NCBI GenBank assembly: GCA_030533445.1
Contig: CM060080.1
Coordinates: 26,060,762 to 26,124,761, forward strand
DNA: 64,000 nucleotides
Source of the DNA: Cyprinodon diabolis
Taxonomy: Eukaryota; Chordata; Actinopteri; Cyprinodontiformes; Cyprinodontidae
Direction of reading: 5' to 3'
Part shown: piece after piece, positions 13,391 through 60,684 of the stretch
Position numbering within the stretch: the first letter of the stretch is position 1
How the letters are laid out: every line of letters starts with the position of its first letter
The notes under the pieces: generated by a model
What the model saw: only the letters and a program-made list of their open reading frames with translations
Databases searched by the model: none
Told to the model about the DNA's origin: nothing
Made by a program: the position numbers and the translations under genes

Positions 13391-16300
13391 CTGAACTTTA
13401 CCAGGTTGATAACTCTCATGCTCATTATCATTCGTCAGGCTAGAAGAAACCCCCTTTCCAGTCAAGAATGTTTGTATGTAAAAATACTTGGGGTTGTCTG
13501 CTATGCTCTTCATCTTGTGTCTGTTCTTATTGTGATTCAGTGAGGAGTTGAGGAGGTTTGCATCTGTATAAAACAGGTACAAGAAAATAATCAAGACTGT
13601 CCCATATTTCCCATTGTTGGTTTTGAGGAGCCAAAAAATAGATTTTGTTAGTTTTATAAATAACACAACCCAACACAGTAGTTCTTTGTAGCTGCAAGCA
13701 GAGCAGAAGATGTCCAATTTCTCTCCATCCAGGTTGCAAATGAGCATGCCTGAAGCCTCTGCCGGTTAGGTTGTTGTTGCAGGATCCTGACCGAATGATG
13801 CAGTTAAGACTCAATAAAAATCATTTGAATTTCTAAACATTGTCTTTATGCTTTATTCCTTTTATTATCCACCTCTCTCTTATAATGTTAGTCCTCTTTA
13901 CAATAATTAAATTATTTCCTAGTATGGTAAGGTAATAACACAAATTGGCAACACAGTATTTAGCAATACTGTGTCTGCAATTTAGTTGGGCTGTGAAAAA
14001 ACGAAAGAGCCTTTCAGCGGGAAGTTTGAAAAGAGCTAAACAAAGTTGCTCTGTTCAATTCTTTAGAGATTTAAAACTTTGTTGTTGCATATAAAGTAAA
14101 ATAATGATGACTAATCAGCAAGGCTTAAAAAGTATTTCCTGATTCCCAATGCTAGACCTGTGAATAATTCTTATGCCAATGTTAACGTTTGAGTAAAAGC
14201 ATAGAAAACATGGAGCTCAGTGAGTATTTAATTCATTGATCCTTTATCTTTTTGAAAATCAAAACAGAAGTAACACAGATATTGGTGATTCAACAATCAG
14301 AGATATCAATGTACACCATTGCCAAATGATATAATTCACACAATAAATACTCAACATAGGCGCAGGAAATCAGTTACCTGCCCCGTGTTTGCAGTTTGTC
14401 TCATTAAGGGACCAATTCTGACACAACAATGCTCATATAAACACATACCCACTTTGCCTCACCATAACGGTAAAGTTGTATGGTTGAAATTAAGCATGCT
14501 TTACCTTTACAAATGCCTCTGAGGAATGAGTGAGATGAGAAGAAACATGACAACAATTACAAATGTTTTGGCAGAACCACTGAGAAGACTGATTTTATTT
14601 TTATTTTTTTGAGGTTATGGTTGATAAAAATTATGATGGCTCAGGTATGTCACAGATGAAGTCAGAGAAAGATTGGTAATATGGTGATGAGGTAGTAGCC
14701 AGCAGAGTGCTGCATACTTTGTTCTCCAATGGTGTTTGGGCAATCTACTGTTAATGATGCTGATATATTTACAATACACATACAGACACAACTTGTAAGG
14801 TATGTAGGGATGGGTTGTTTTCCTCTGGCTATATAGAACAGAGTAATGCATTGGTGCCCCGCCCCCACTTCTTGCTGCACACCACAGTAGCTGGTTCAAG
14901 TAGGCTACCATACTACTGTTAAGTATTATTTCTGAAAAATACGGACCAGCCAAAAATCAAAGCAAAATATGAAAATTATCCTGTTGTACATCTTTTTAAG
15001 CTTTACAAACAATTCTGATACCAGCCCATCCACATAATCAAGTCCTGTCTTTTACTTAATGTGGTGTAATTTCACAGGGGAAAAAAATAAACACTATTCA
15101 TTGCAATTTCTTTTTTCATTTTGTATCCTCAAATCGGCACAAGCCTGGTTAAGTTGTTTTGATGTAAAAAGTTTTAATGCAACTAACATTAAGATTCTAC
15201 AAAATTTAGCTCACTCTGAAGACAACCCTTTAGAGCGATTTCAGTGTAAATTGGTCCCTGCAGGGTTAAACAACATAAAAGTAACTTCACCTATAATCTT
15301 TTCTTTCAAAAGAGGAGTTAGTTATCTGGACAATGGCTATTTCAAGTAGAAGTGGGTTGGATGAATCCTAGAAGCTTCAAACCTATGCATCTCTAACCCA
15401 TCTCTAACCGCCTAAGTCATGGTTACCATTGATCATGGAATTATTATAAAGCCACAGTGTATTGCTATAGGCAAAGCCTTCTAGCATACTTCTAATACAG
15501 CTAGAATTTTCTATTTCTGCTGGTAAATGTCCCTATAATGGTATGGATGATAAAATGCTGGAGTTATCTTGTGCCCTTCCCCTCACGTGGCTGCACACTG
15601 TCAGTAAGCAGGTTGAAAGAGAATGACTATGTTTTTCTCATATTTACAGAAAACACCAAATGTGTTGTTTAAAAACATGTCTGGTCATTAAAAACAGATA
15701 TATTCATGTTATGGAAGATAAAGAGGCTCTTATTAAGGTGTTTTAATACTTACTGTACTTACGGATCTTACTACTGTAACTTGGAACTGGTACTTTTACT
15801 CAAGCCAAAAATCTCATGCTGTCAGTGCCATTTTGCAGTTGACTTTACTTAGATTTGTATTAGCAAAAAAGAGAAAAGAAACTTAATGTCTTTGTTTGTA
15901 CTGCAAATGTAGTCGATATAAGTAAAAATTAAACAATATTACAAGATTTTCAAATGCTCTCTCTAAACATGCCATTTCAGTCAGAATTGGTCCCTGCTGT
16001 ATTGCACAACAGAAGAACAACTAAAATTTCACCTTCTACAGTAGTGTTTTAAATCTGGCTAGTTCTAGTAGGGAGGTGCAGGAAGATCTCAGGAGTAATT
16101 CTCCATTGTTGGCCATTCAGGCAGCTGCTGGCCGCTCGATTGCTGCTAGCCTTTTATATCACAAGCATAGCCGCAACTCTAACCTATGCAATGTCAGGGA
16201 TTCCTTTGATCACAGTATCATATTGTTGTGACATAGCCACAATATATCACTAAAGCTGTTTAAGCATTACCTTTCAGCACATCCTCCTGCATGAGGAGGG

Positions 16301-17213
16301 TGGCAGACGGCACTGAAGCATTACCCTCACTTAGCGTAATGGACCTAAACAGGGAAAAAAGCAGGTGAATCATCCTCCCACCAGAGATCACACGTTGTAC
16401 AAATAAACTGTTGCCCTTTGAGTTGTGCACACTCTGGTTCTTGCATAGTTGTTCACATGTGCATTATTGGGCGCTGAAGATTCTCACGGTTATTGGTGGG
16501 GAGGTGTTATTCTGCACCAGCTGTTGTGTCAACATAAGGTCAAGAAGTAGACCACGTGTTCGTTCTACCCCTGGTGTAAAGGCTGCACGGACAACAGCCC
16601 CTCACTGGGTAAAAATAAACAAAGTTTGAAACACCACAGCGCCTCATTTTCACCTGCCATTAACCTCTGTTCAGCTGAAGCCCTATAAATGCAGGCACAG
16701 CTATTAAAAGATGGGAGATGTCTGAAATGGTGAGAGCAGATGCCGGACACCTTGCTCCCTCTGGCTTATAGAGCCCAAAATAGACTGGTTGACATATAGG
16801 TCTCTGATTGTTTGAACAAGGAATCTCATAGACTTCTGCCACCCGGCATAAATCCTTTGAAACTTCTGCACCAAAACCGCTGATTATCTTTCACCTACAC
16901 TGAATCAGGCCATCTATTTGCATGTCAAAAAGCAATTTCCAAAGGCTTAACCGACAGCCTGGTCTGGGGGTTTTGTGCTTGAGAAGCACCAACACAAACG
17001 TCTTCAGAAGAGGAAAAAATATGAGTGTGCAACAGGGGAACAAGTGTTGTCTTGCACAGGTGAAAATGACGTATGGACAGGCATGGTCTTTAGGCAACAG
17101 CAGCAAAGAAAAGCACATGAAACAGGAAATTAAGCCTGGCTTCTCCAAAGCTTCCCTATTGCCAAACTACTACATAAGACTATTTTACCTGCCTATGCTA
17201 GGTTGGTTAAACA
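13391..17213. other. Non-genic sequence between the LINE/SINE remains and the Tc1 element
   Basis: Mostly AT-rich. Two overlapping minus-strand open frames (13385-13814) do not resemble a known protein. At 16640-16900 the sequence is less AT-rich and repeat-free. No gene recognised. Confidence 0.55.
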
Positions 17214-17215
17214 TA

Positions 17216-18463
17216 CACTATATTGCCAAAAGTATTTGCTCACCCATCCAAATTATTGGAATCAGGTGTTCCAATCACTTCCATGGCCACAGGTGTATAA
17301 ATTCAAGCACCTAGGCATGCAGACTGTTTTTACAAACATTTGTGAAAGAATGGGTCGCTCTCAGGAGCTCAGTGAATTCCAGCGTGGAACTGTGATAGGA
17401 TGCCACCTGTGCAACAAATCCAGTCGTGAAATTTCCTCGCTCCTAAATATTCCACAGTCAACTGTCAGCTGTATTATAAGAAAATGGAAGTGTTTGGGAA
17501 CGACAGCAACTCAGCCACGAAGTGGTAGGCCACGTAAACTGACGGAGCGGGGTCAGCGGATGCTGAAGCGCATAGTGCGAAGAGGTCGCCAACTTTCTGC
17601 AGAGTCAATCACTACAGACCTCCAAACTTCATGTGGCCTTCAGATTAGCTCAAGAACAGTGCGCAGAGAGCTTCATGGAATGGGTTTCCATGGTCGAGCA
17701 GCTGCATCCAAGCCATACATAACCAAGTGCAATGCAAAGCGTCGGATGCGGTGGTGTAAAGCACGCCGCCACTGGACTCTAGAGCAGTGGAGACGCGTTC
17801 TCTGGAGTGACGAATCGCGCTTCTCCATCTGGCAATCTGATGGACGGGTCTGGGTTTGGCGGTTGCCAGGAGAACGGTACTTGTCTGACTGCATTGTGCC
17901 AAGTGTAAAGTTTGATGGAGGGGGGATTATGGTGTGGGGTTGTTTTTCAGGAGCTGGGCTTGGCCCCTTAGTTCCAGTGAAAGGAACTCTGAATGCTTCA
18001 GCATACCAAGACATTTTGGACAATTCCATGCTCCCAACTTTGTGGGAACAGTTTGGAGCTGGCCCCTTCCTCTTCCAACATGACTGTGCACCAGTGCACA
18101 AAGCAAGGTCCATAAAGACATGGATGACAGAGTCTGGTGTGGATGAACTTGACTGGCCTGCACAGAGTGCTGACCTCAACCCGATAGAACACCTTTGGGA
18201 TGAATTAGAGCGGAGACTGAGAGCCAGGCCTTCTCGTCCAACATCAGTGTGCGACCTCACAAATGCGCTTCTGGAAGAATGGTCAAAAATTCCCATAAAC
18301 ACACTCCTAAACCTTGTGGACAGCCTTCCCAGAAGAGTTGAAGCTGTTCTAGCTGCAAAGGGTGGACCGACGTCATATTGAACCCTATGGATTAGGAACG
18401 GGATGTCACTTAAGCTCATATGTGAGTCAAGGCAGGTGAGCAAATACTTTTGGCAATATAGTG
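17216..18463 (+). mobile_element. Complete Tc1-like DNA transposon with matching terminal repeats
   Basis: A 1248-bp element flanked on both sides by TA (17214-17215 and 18464-18465), the standard Tc1/mariner target duplication. Its inverted ends are identical over 29 bp (17216-17244 and 18435-18463), beginning CACTATATTGCCAAAAGTAT. It contains one open transposase gene on the plus strand that fills most of the element. The intact frame and identical ends suggest a recent insertion compared with the many broken Tc1 fragments in the window, which appear to belong to a different Tc1 lineage. It lies about 650 bp beyond the esrrb stop codon, in the opposite orientation. Confidence 0.96.
17350..18381 (+). 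CDS. Tc1-like transposase, DD34E
   Basis: Cut-and-paste transposase of 343 aa that would bind the element's terminal repeats and move it between TA sites. The start at 17350 ([13 protein letters not shown]) is the usual start in the family; an in-frame ATG in the left terminal repeat (17203) is ignored. Seen: paired helix-turn-helix DNA-binding region, about residues 5-110, separated by a GRPR AT-hook-like motif (59-62); basic nuclear-localisation-like stretch around 128-141; catalytic Asp154 (WSDESRF), Asp245 (FQHDCAPVH) and Glu280 (NPIEHLWDE), with 34 residues between the last two. No stop or frameshift is present and length matches active relatives, so coding potential is intact; activity is not shown by sequence. 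Asn is replaced by Cys just after Asp245 and Pro by Ala in SADLNPIE relative to the common HDNAPVH and SPDLNPIE forms (from memory). Confidence 0.96.
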   Translation: MGRSQELSEFQRGTVIGCHLCNKSSREISSLLNIPQSTVSCIIRKWKCLGTTATQPRSGRPRKLTERGQRMLKRIVRRGRQLSAESITTDLQTSCGLQISSRTVRRELHGMGFHGRAAASKPYITKCNAKRRMRWCKARRHWTLEQWRRVLWSDESRFSIWQSDGRVWVWRLPGERYLSDCIVPSVKFDGGGIMVWGCFSGAGLGPLVPVKGTLNASAYQDILDNSMLPTLWEQFGAGPFLFQHDCAPVHKARSIKTWMTESGVDELDWPAQSADLNPIEHLWDELERRLRARPSRPTSVCDLTNALLEEWSKIPINTLLNLVDSLPRRVEAVLAAKGGPTSY

Positions 18464-18465
18464 TA

Positions 18466-19114
18466 GTTCAGCAACTCTTCCAGTTTGAAAATGATCCACT
18501 TAGATCAGACTGCTTACTGCTCAGTAGAGGTATGTTATCCAAGGACATTTCACCACTAAGAGTTCACATTTAGGTAACTATTTCCCTTATTTCTCTTCTC
18601 TTTTACAACCTTTTTTTTTTGGAGGAGGAGGAGAACAAGAGAAAATGGTTACCAAGGTTGTCGAGCTTTGAACCGAACACTCAGCTTTCCAAGTAGTAAT
18701 TATTTACATGTCCTGGTTAAGTCCAGACAAAAAAAAAAAAACAACAACACACAAGTTTGCTTATGGTTATTGACGCCTTTGCTTTCTTTAGAACAACTTT
18801 TTTTTGGAGCTTGTTCTGAAGATGCAAAGGGGCAAAAAGGTCCTTCATATACAGCGTGACCACTGATAATTACAAAAGAAAATTATTACTGTACATAGTA
18901 TTTATTATATATTTTAAATTAATCTGCATCATTTTATATTTATACTAATAACCAAGTTTTCCACTTGTTTTTTAATCATTATTATAAGTCCAAAGGATCC
19001 ACAAAGAAGGTAGATCGAAGTCTCTGCTTTGCAAATGACATTGCTGGTTCTGCCTCTTGAGAACCCTCAGCCATGATTCAAGTCACTCTTTTTATTGCAG
19101 GCCTCTGCCTCCAA
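18466..19114 (-). other. esrrb 3' UTR / downstream flank
   Basis: Sequence between the esrrb stop codon and the Tc1-like insertion. Minus-strand AATAAA occurs at 19096-19091, only about 18 bases after the stop and probably too close to be the main signal, and at 18906-18901. The true 3' end cannot be fixed from sequence. If the UTR is longer than about 650 nt it runs into the Tc1 element. Confidence 0.5.
18901..18906 (-). terminator. Candidate esrrb polyadenylation signal (AATAAA)
   Basis: The minus strand reads AATAAA here, about 210 bases after the stop codon, inside an AT-rich stretch. Such hexamers are common in AT-rich DNA, and there is a second one at 19096-19091. Transcript 3' ends would decide between them. 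Confidence 0.3.
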
Positions 19115-53260
<34,146 letters not shown>

Positions 53261-53263
53261 TCT
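53261..53263 (-). promoter_or_regulatory. Putative splice acceptor immediately upstream of the esrrb start codon
   Basis: On the minus strand the sequence reads GAATAG|A then ATG, placing an AG at 53263-53262 and a single base before the start codon. Mammalian ERR genes have a similar exon boundary just before this ATG (recollection). The pyrimidine tract upstream is weak, so an unspliced 5' UTR running further upstream is the alternative. Confidence 0.5.
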
Positions 53264-54323
53264 ATTCAGCAGCCTTTATGAAGAATGAGCCCACAGTGCA
53301 GGGGTTGATGGGAAAGAAAGAAGAAAAAGGTGACAGATGATTAGCTAAAAATCCCAGACTAATACATTTCTTTTAAAAGTGGAGTTAAAGATTAACATAA
53401 ATGATAGTAGTCACTTTTATTCTGATGAACAAAGAGATTTCTTGAAAAAACATTTATTAATGCATTACTGCACAACATTTTCAGCATCTGATGTAAAAAG
53501 AAAGTTTCCTATGACATTCTTAGGCTGCAAGGAAGCAATAGAGAGCAATTCTTTTAACAGAGAACAGGAAGAGTGACTTGAGTAATTATTTCAACTGGTT
53601 CTTTATTATTCAACTTCAATATTCTATCTAATCAGTTTACACAAAATCTTACGCATCATATTGACAATGCTCTTTGGTGTAGAAGTTATTACTGCAGGAA
53701 GAAAACTCCTGTTAGCCATTTTCATTCCCAGTGAGATATTAGAAATAAGATTTAAAAAAATCACTGTTTTGAAACAATATTAAAAGGACATAAAAATTTG
53801 ACATGTTCGGATGGACCTGCCATTCATGCAGGCTGATAGAAAGCAAGAGAGGGCAAGAATTTATCAGTGAACAGGAACACTGAATTGATTTTGCAAAGTT
53901 GCTCTGGTTTTTTTGCCTCTCTTTTTCCTGGACTGTACTGGATTTTAAAACTTTTGAGGGTGGGGGGTGGTAGAAAGGGAGTTTTACTGCTAGTGAAGCT
54001 GTGCTGATCACCAGTATAAGATGTTGAATGCATCTTAATTCTTAATATGAACAGTTAAAGATAATTTACAGCAGGAGAGCTAGAGGTTTGGATCAGTAAG
54101 TTAAAACCCTTTATATATATATATATATATTTTATAAGTGCTTCATTAGCCACACACTACAGCAGCTGTTAAGGTCCTTTGGAAAACAAATACACACAAC
54201 TGCTACACAAATTTCAGCACACATTTCTCTGCAATGAAAAAACGCAGACTGAAAGAGAAGAAAGGAAAAAAAAGAATGAGAGGCAGAGGGCAGAAATCAA
54301 GAGTGCTCAAATAACCTAACAGG

Positions 54324-54343
54324 CACACACACACACACACACA
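54324..54343. repeat. (CA)n microsatellite
   Basis: Uninterrupted CA dinucleotide repeat of about ten units. A short TA repeat also occurs nearby at 54112-54130. Confidence 0.95.
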
Positions 54344-57309
54344 ACTGGACAAATCAAGATGGGGGCATCGCATCTCAATAGTTTAGAGAGCACAGCGGAC
54401 CTTCACTTGTCTCCTTGAGTCAGCAGTCAACCAAAAGGAAACATGATGGCAAGATATTGACTTTTTCACTGTCTGTCTAATAACTGTATTTTGGAGTACA
54501 TGTAATCTAATGCTGTAACGTGTGCAGACTAAAGTGCAACCTTTTGGCTGTGGCCACAAAATGCACTCTGAGGCTTTCTATGCCTATATAAAATGTATTC
54601 CAGTCCTGCTCTATAACCTTTAACTTGAAATTGCTCAGAGCCAACAGTAGTCGGAGAGAGCGCATCGGTGCAGGGTGTCTGCACGCATTTTCTTTAGAGA
54701 GAACTAAAGGGGTGAAAAAGGAGGGGAAATGAATTACTCAAGGTATTGGGGATGCTGTGTAGACACACGGTAACCTCTTAGGGTTATGGCGAGGTCAAAC
54801 TCTAACGTGCATGCACAGTTTTTGCATTAGGCACCACATGGAGGGGAAGAGGTTGCTTGCAATGTCTGCATTAGCAAGATTGAGCCTTGCACGACCTATG
54901 AAAATGCAGATTTGGGTTCAGAAAGAGTGGTAGCAAGACTGCACAAGTTGTGCCTTACCCCCATTAGCATATTGCCAACTAATAGTAAAGCTTACACTGT
55001 TGACAAATCATTTTGACATTTTAACTGGTAGAGGGTGGCACATTAAATTGGGCTTTACATGTCTCAAAGCTTCCTAGAACAAACAAGAAGTGAGATGCAT
55101 CACTGGTTGGCGAAGATCCTTCTGCTGTCTCAGGCTGATTTAATTGTAAGGATGGGTGAAGGAGGAGTTCAGGCCCTAGGGGGTCATTGGGTCAACCTTA
55201 TTTTCTCACCCTGGCTTCCCAGGCCCGTGGAGATGGGGGTCAGTGTGTCAAATTAAATCTCCTTCCTGGGTTTTCTCCTCCCTGCTGTCATGTATATTCA
55301 TCGGTGCCCACCACTTCTGAAAATTCACAAAGAGGTTAACTGCTAAAATAAATAATAAAAAAATGTCCCCTGTTAAATCTGTTGACCTTGTGGTTATAAG
55401 CCCTTCTGTCTGAGCGGTCTTGAAGATCTTCCATGTATTATGTCTTCACTGTATAAAAATGAACAGATAAGCTTTTTTTTTTACCTGTTAGAGAAAACGA
55501 GATTCAATTTAGCGGAGATGCACCGAGAAATCAGGGGGTAACTGGAATGAGACGATTTCATGCTTGACCAATGATTGAAACCAAAAATATAATTTTTCTA
55601 ACATGGTATTACATTATTCTTCATTTCAGAGGTAGTAACTCAGTGATAAAGATGTTTTCAGTATTGTGAGGATCTTAAAAAGATGAAAAAGGAAAAGAAA
55701 AAGTATTTGTTTCCACTTTCAGTTCACACTTCCCTAAAAAGTTGAATATCAGTAAATAACATGCTTATTGTGCTGCAGAACAGCTGCTCGGTTTTCTTCA
55801 TTCTGACAAGGCAAAAGCCATGTCAGAATACGTGCTGTATTTGTTTAAGACCAACTTAAAGTATTTTGAAGTCAGTTATTTAAATCTCTTATTTAAGTAA
55901 TGAGTCTGCTTATAATACAGGAAATGCATTTTGAAATATTATGTTTGGGGCTCTGAATGCTTATTTTGACAACTTTAAATGTAACTCCAGTAATGTTGTC
56001 TCAGATAAAAACTGCAGAGCAATGTAATACCAGCTGCTCTCTTAGACGCAGACTCTTATGGTTAAGTAAAGCTCAATCACAACAAAAAAATCAACTCTAT
56101 GCTGCTTAATAGTTATACTAGGAAGCTAATGTCAATGGTGCAGTAACTGGTTACTTGTTTTTTAAATGTTTTTTTCATTATTGTACAATGATTATTTCAT
56201 TTAAACTGAAAAAAGGGTCTTGTTAATCTGTGTCATGTCTTCATAAACAGTTTAAATATTTCTAAACTGTCTGGTGCATATCTGCCTTAAATACTTTATT
56301 CTCTCTCCAGCCTCATCGCAGTCACAAAGAATGCAAATTCTTTTGATCTCTTTCTAAAACAGATCTTGCTGCTCTCGATAATAAATAATGAATGCATCCC
56401 AATAAATTAAGGCACACCTCGCTGTTCATCTGCTTTATGCTCCATGTTTCAGATGGATATGTGCACCTGCACGACAGGCCACCTGCACTTGGCTTATTAA
56501 AGGCTATATATTAAAACGAAGGGGCACGAGATTGCTCCATTTGGCTTTTATTTCACAAATTCAGAGTGAGCTTAACCTCGGTTCAAAGGTCATCCTCAGG
56601 GTGACACTTAGCATAATTGCATAAGTGTCTTAACTGTTTCCCCTCCAGCTCAATGTGGTCATTTATAATAAATGTGCAGCCTGGAAACCCCTTAACTCAT
56701 TCTAGTATGACACATTACCACCACCACTATATGCTTATGTTTTTAACATGCCTGCTTACATTGATTAACGATGCTGAGCGAATACTAACCACTTAAACCA
56801 GCTGTATTAATCAAAAAGTCTACAATACTTCTATAAATATTTCTAATCTCTTGCTGGACAGGACCAATTTAAATTTATAAATACAATTGTAAGTGGAAAA
56901 TGAATTATGAGCATTCAATTACTTGACAGCAGCAATAGTTGGGATAAATAATTCACTATGTGGGGGCAGGTAGTAATTAGCTCATGTGGTGCACGAGCAG
57001 AACAGACAGGAAAAGATTTGCTGAACTATCTGAGACTTGATGCTGTAAAATCTATAGTTCTTTCTTCCTTCCTCAAGCTAAGAGCTTTTTCAGATTCCGC
57101 TGCCTGGCTGCCCAAAGAAACAGCTCTCTTCTAAGACACAGTATCTCCCCCTGTCTTTTCCTCTCTCTGTTCCTCCTCCTTTTGTTCCCTTTGTACCGAT
57201 CAAAATTCATGCTGAGTAGAAGGATATGGGCTTCGCAAACGCACACTGCGCAGTTTGGTTTTAATCTGATTCCACCTGGCCCTCCTAACAGCATTTCAGA
57301 TCCCTAATA

Positions 57310-57385
57310 TCATTCCGCTGGTGCGGCTGCGGCCAGGATTAGCCGGACTAACGATCTGGTAGCTCCGACACTCGCCGCTCCTCAA
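57310..57385. promoter_or_regulatory. CpG-richer patch upstream of esrrb
   Basis: About eight CpG dinucleotides within roughly 75 bp in otherwise CpG-poor flanking DNA, about 4 kb upstream of the esrrb start exon. It could mark an unplaced 5' exon or promoter. No TATA box, clear donor or transcript evidence was identified, so this rests on composition alone. Confidence 0.25.
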
Positions 57386-60300
57386 CTTCTAAGAAGAGAG
57401 CTGTGGAGCTCTCCTTCTTTTCTCACCTGAGAATGAAATTCAGAACATCGGCATGAACACTCAGGACTGGTTAGAGTCAATTTGGAGATATTCCCACAGC
57501 GAGTAATATACTGCAAAACTTTACTTTGTTCCATGCTTGACCGTAAAACCAAACACATGCGAGATCCAACTGAAGGAGTGAATAAATTCTTGTTAAATGT
57601 CCTGAAAGCATCTTTTCACACATTTAAGTGTCACATCCATAATAGCTGATCCTTTCCTGTAGGTGTGTGTGTGAGAGAATGTGTTTGGTTCGGGGGGCGG
57701 GTTGACATCAGCAGGCAAGGAAATGGTGATATCAGATGCCCCAACTGGGGGCAAATCTGTCTTGAGGGCCTCAGGCGATGAGGCCTGATAAGCCATTGGC
57801 CCCAGAGTCAGCGCCGGTAGGACGAACTCAATTAGCTCCTGACAGAGCTCCCCTCAGCCCCGCTCTGCCTCCCCACCACAGACAGGCACACAAGCAGCTG
57901 CCAGGCTGACCTCTCCCCCAGGGGCCATCGCCACCTTTTAGCGCTCCAACACGCACAGGCAGGGAGTCATTTCTGGCACAGTGGAGACCAAAATCTTTAT
58001 AGCCTCAGAAAAGAATAAAAATGGACCGATCAAGCGTTCTTTGCCTGGCCGATACTTCCAATTTTCTTTGAGAACTGAGCTGCTAAATATGACTTTGACC
58101 ACCTTATCTCTTTGATATATCTCTAAGGACTAAACAATGGTATATACACCAAAAGAATTGCAGATGAAGAAATTAGAAATTACGGTTATTGACCGTTTTT
58201 TTATGAAGGTTGAAGCTGGTCGACACAATTACCAAAAATGTTGGTAGATCTATATTGGAAAGGGCATGTTCGTGTATTTCATTCATAATGGCATTGTTTT
58301 CAGATAACTTATTTTCTATAAATGGGGAATTGTTCATATCTAATCTCCCTTTCATCAATCAGAATTTAAATATTTTTATTTTTATTTTGAATAAACCCCA
58401 TAAAAGTGCAACACCTAAACTGCATTTTTTTTTTATTTTAACTGAAAATGGTAGGATGTTGATTATTTAAATGTACCAAACAAAAAGGAAAGAGCCAGAT
58501 ATCAAATGTTTGACATGTGGTCACTGTTCATAAACTATCAAGGGAACATTATCTGGTTCTTAACCTCAGAACAATTCTAAACATGTAGAAAGTGTTTACA
58601 CCCCCTCTGGCTGCTTAGGCTCTGTTCTAACTAATGGATAAAGAGTTACGAACCTCATTGAGATTTAGAAAAACCTACTTTTCTCTGAATTATGCAGTCT
58701 GGAATTTTGGATATCTGATTCTATGTTAAAGACCATCAGGGGAATACGAGGCTTGATTACTCCTGGGACAGTCTACATGAAAGTGTGTTCAAATACATGT
58801 TTGGGTAATATACATGTATAAAAAATGGAAAGATTGGGGGAGGTGAGTTTGGTTTAATGGCGCTGGTTAGGTTGGAGCCAAACCCAGCTCTCCAGAGGGA
58901 CCAATCCAATCTATGACGGAGAGGCCTCTAATTTTGTAGTTTCTCATTCATTAGTCCTGCTCTGGCACATAGATATGACTAAGGGGAGGAGGAGGGAGGA
59001 GAGATGGACCTGAAAAAGAGGAGGGCCCTCTTTATTAACAGATATGCCAGACACTCAGGAGACGCTGACAGAGATTTATGATGCGCAGATCTACGGAGGC
59101 AAACAAAAGGAAAGATTAGAAGAATGGAATCAGGAAGAGCTGTAAACGATAAAAAGTACAGATGTATCGATAAGTTGGACAGAGGGTAAAATCAGACAAT
59201 TTCTGAACATGTCTGATTAAATTTAAATTTTATATTAATTTATTTGGTATAGTATTTCTTACTCATCAAAAACTAAAAACAACTTCAATTTTCAGGGTAA
59301 ACATCAAACAACGGGACGTTAGGAACATGCACTCAAAGATTGAGCAACACATTTCTTTTATTTTCATTAAATCTAGATCAGCAGGACAGACCTACAAGAA
59401 AAAAATAGAAATTAGTATCAATCAGAAAAAAACTGATAAGAATAACTCCAAAGAAAATAGGAAAAAGAGTCCAGGAAAGAAGTGTTTATAGTTATTTTGG
59501 TAAAGGACAGTCCTGGATCAATAGTTGGCAGGATAGGACATATGCAGGTTAACCACTTCAGGGGACTGTACACCGAGTGTTTGTGTTTATTAAAGGTAGA
59601 AGTAAAGGATTATATTTAGCCGCTTTATAGTTATTTCACTGTAGTCTTTGTAAAGGTATGAGCTCATTCCACTATGACAACATGAGCACCACGTCCTATC
59701 AGGACCACAGCATAGATCTGGCCTAGAAGCAGATCACATCTATTGATCCTCTCTCCCACCTCCTTCCTACAGAGAGGCTACTGGAAAGGAAAGAAAGGTC
59801 CTCTTGTGACACAGGCACTGCTGTTTGTCTGACGTAAACTGTCTGGGCCGCTCTGGGCAGATCCTGTTCATCAAAGGGGCCTGATTTCAGGATGTTGAAG
59901 GAAGTAGCCTGCTAATGACAGAGCTACTGTCAGTGGGGGAATTTGGGAGTGATTGTCTGAGAAAGAATTAATGCCTAAACCAGGCAGACTGAGGGGAGAG
60001 AATTCTCTGCAGGATTAAACTGTTCATCATACTGTATGTTAAAGGAAAAAATCTGAGATAATTCCAACCTTCTATGGAGTTCATTTGGGATCCAATTTCT
60101 AATTCTGTCTTTTCATTAAAACAGATTACTATTCTTCACATCCATTATGAGGCACAGTCATGGTTTAATTTTACAACATAGACGTACAGTATCTCTTTAA
60201 AACTATGAAAAGTAATTAAGACCAACTGGAACAAAATTATTTTTGCCAAAGCAAATATATTTCATTAATTAGTATGATATTGTCTTTAGCTGTAGTAAAT

Positions 60301-60684
60301 TTAAGTTGTTAACATTCCTCTACTAAAATTGATTGTTACAATTAAAAATAATTAAATTTCAATTAATTTATTCCTTGGTTTATTTTTATTTTCAGAATTT
60401 ATTGTGCTTCTCTGACAGAGCAACACAAAACAAGTGTATTTATTCCTTAATTGATATTATCAACATACATGTTTTTGTATGTACACACGTTTATTTTTGA
60501 TAAACAAAATTTAAACAAACAAACAAACAAAAAGACCCTATGTCTTTGATATTGCAATTTTAAAAAATCTGAAAATGTTCATATCAGTAGGATACATTTG
60601 AATATTAGCATATTTTTATTGCTTACACATTAAATGCAGACCAAGCATTTTTTTATCTAAATACTTCTATGCTAAAGTTCCAAT

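Larger units (their letters stand above)
53262..60684. other. Upstream flank or 5' intron of esrrb
   Basis: No coding exon recognised. Contains the microsatellites near 54.1 and 54.3 kb, the CpG-richer patch at 57.3 kb and a GC-richer, repeat-free stretch at 57800-57960. Untranslated first exons of esrrb could lie here but cannot be called from sequence. Confidence 0.6.

Noticed and set aside
13385..13814. Overlapping minus-strand open frames next to the SINE tail
   Set aside because: Neither translation resembles a known protein; they lie beside repeat sequence and overlap each other in different frames.
17673..18443. 256-codon open frame on the minus strand
   Set aside because: It is antisense to the Tc1 transposase and exists only because the opposite strand is coding; no family resemblance.
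1..19000. Exons of the usual esrrb neighbours (vash1, angel1)
   Set aside because: No conserved protein segment of either gene was recognised; the region appears non-genic.
19091..19096. AATAAA 18 bases after the esrrb stop as the main poly(A) signal
   Set aside because: It would leave almost no 3' UTR, which is unlike ERR genes; kept only as a lesser candidate.
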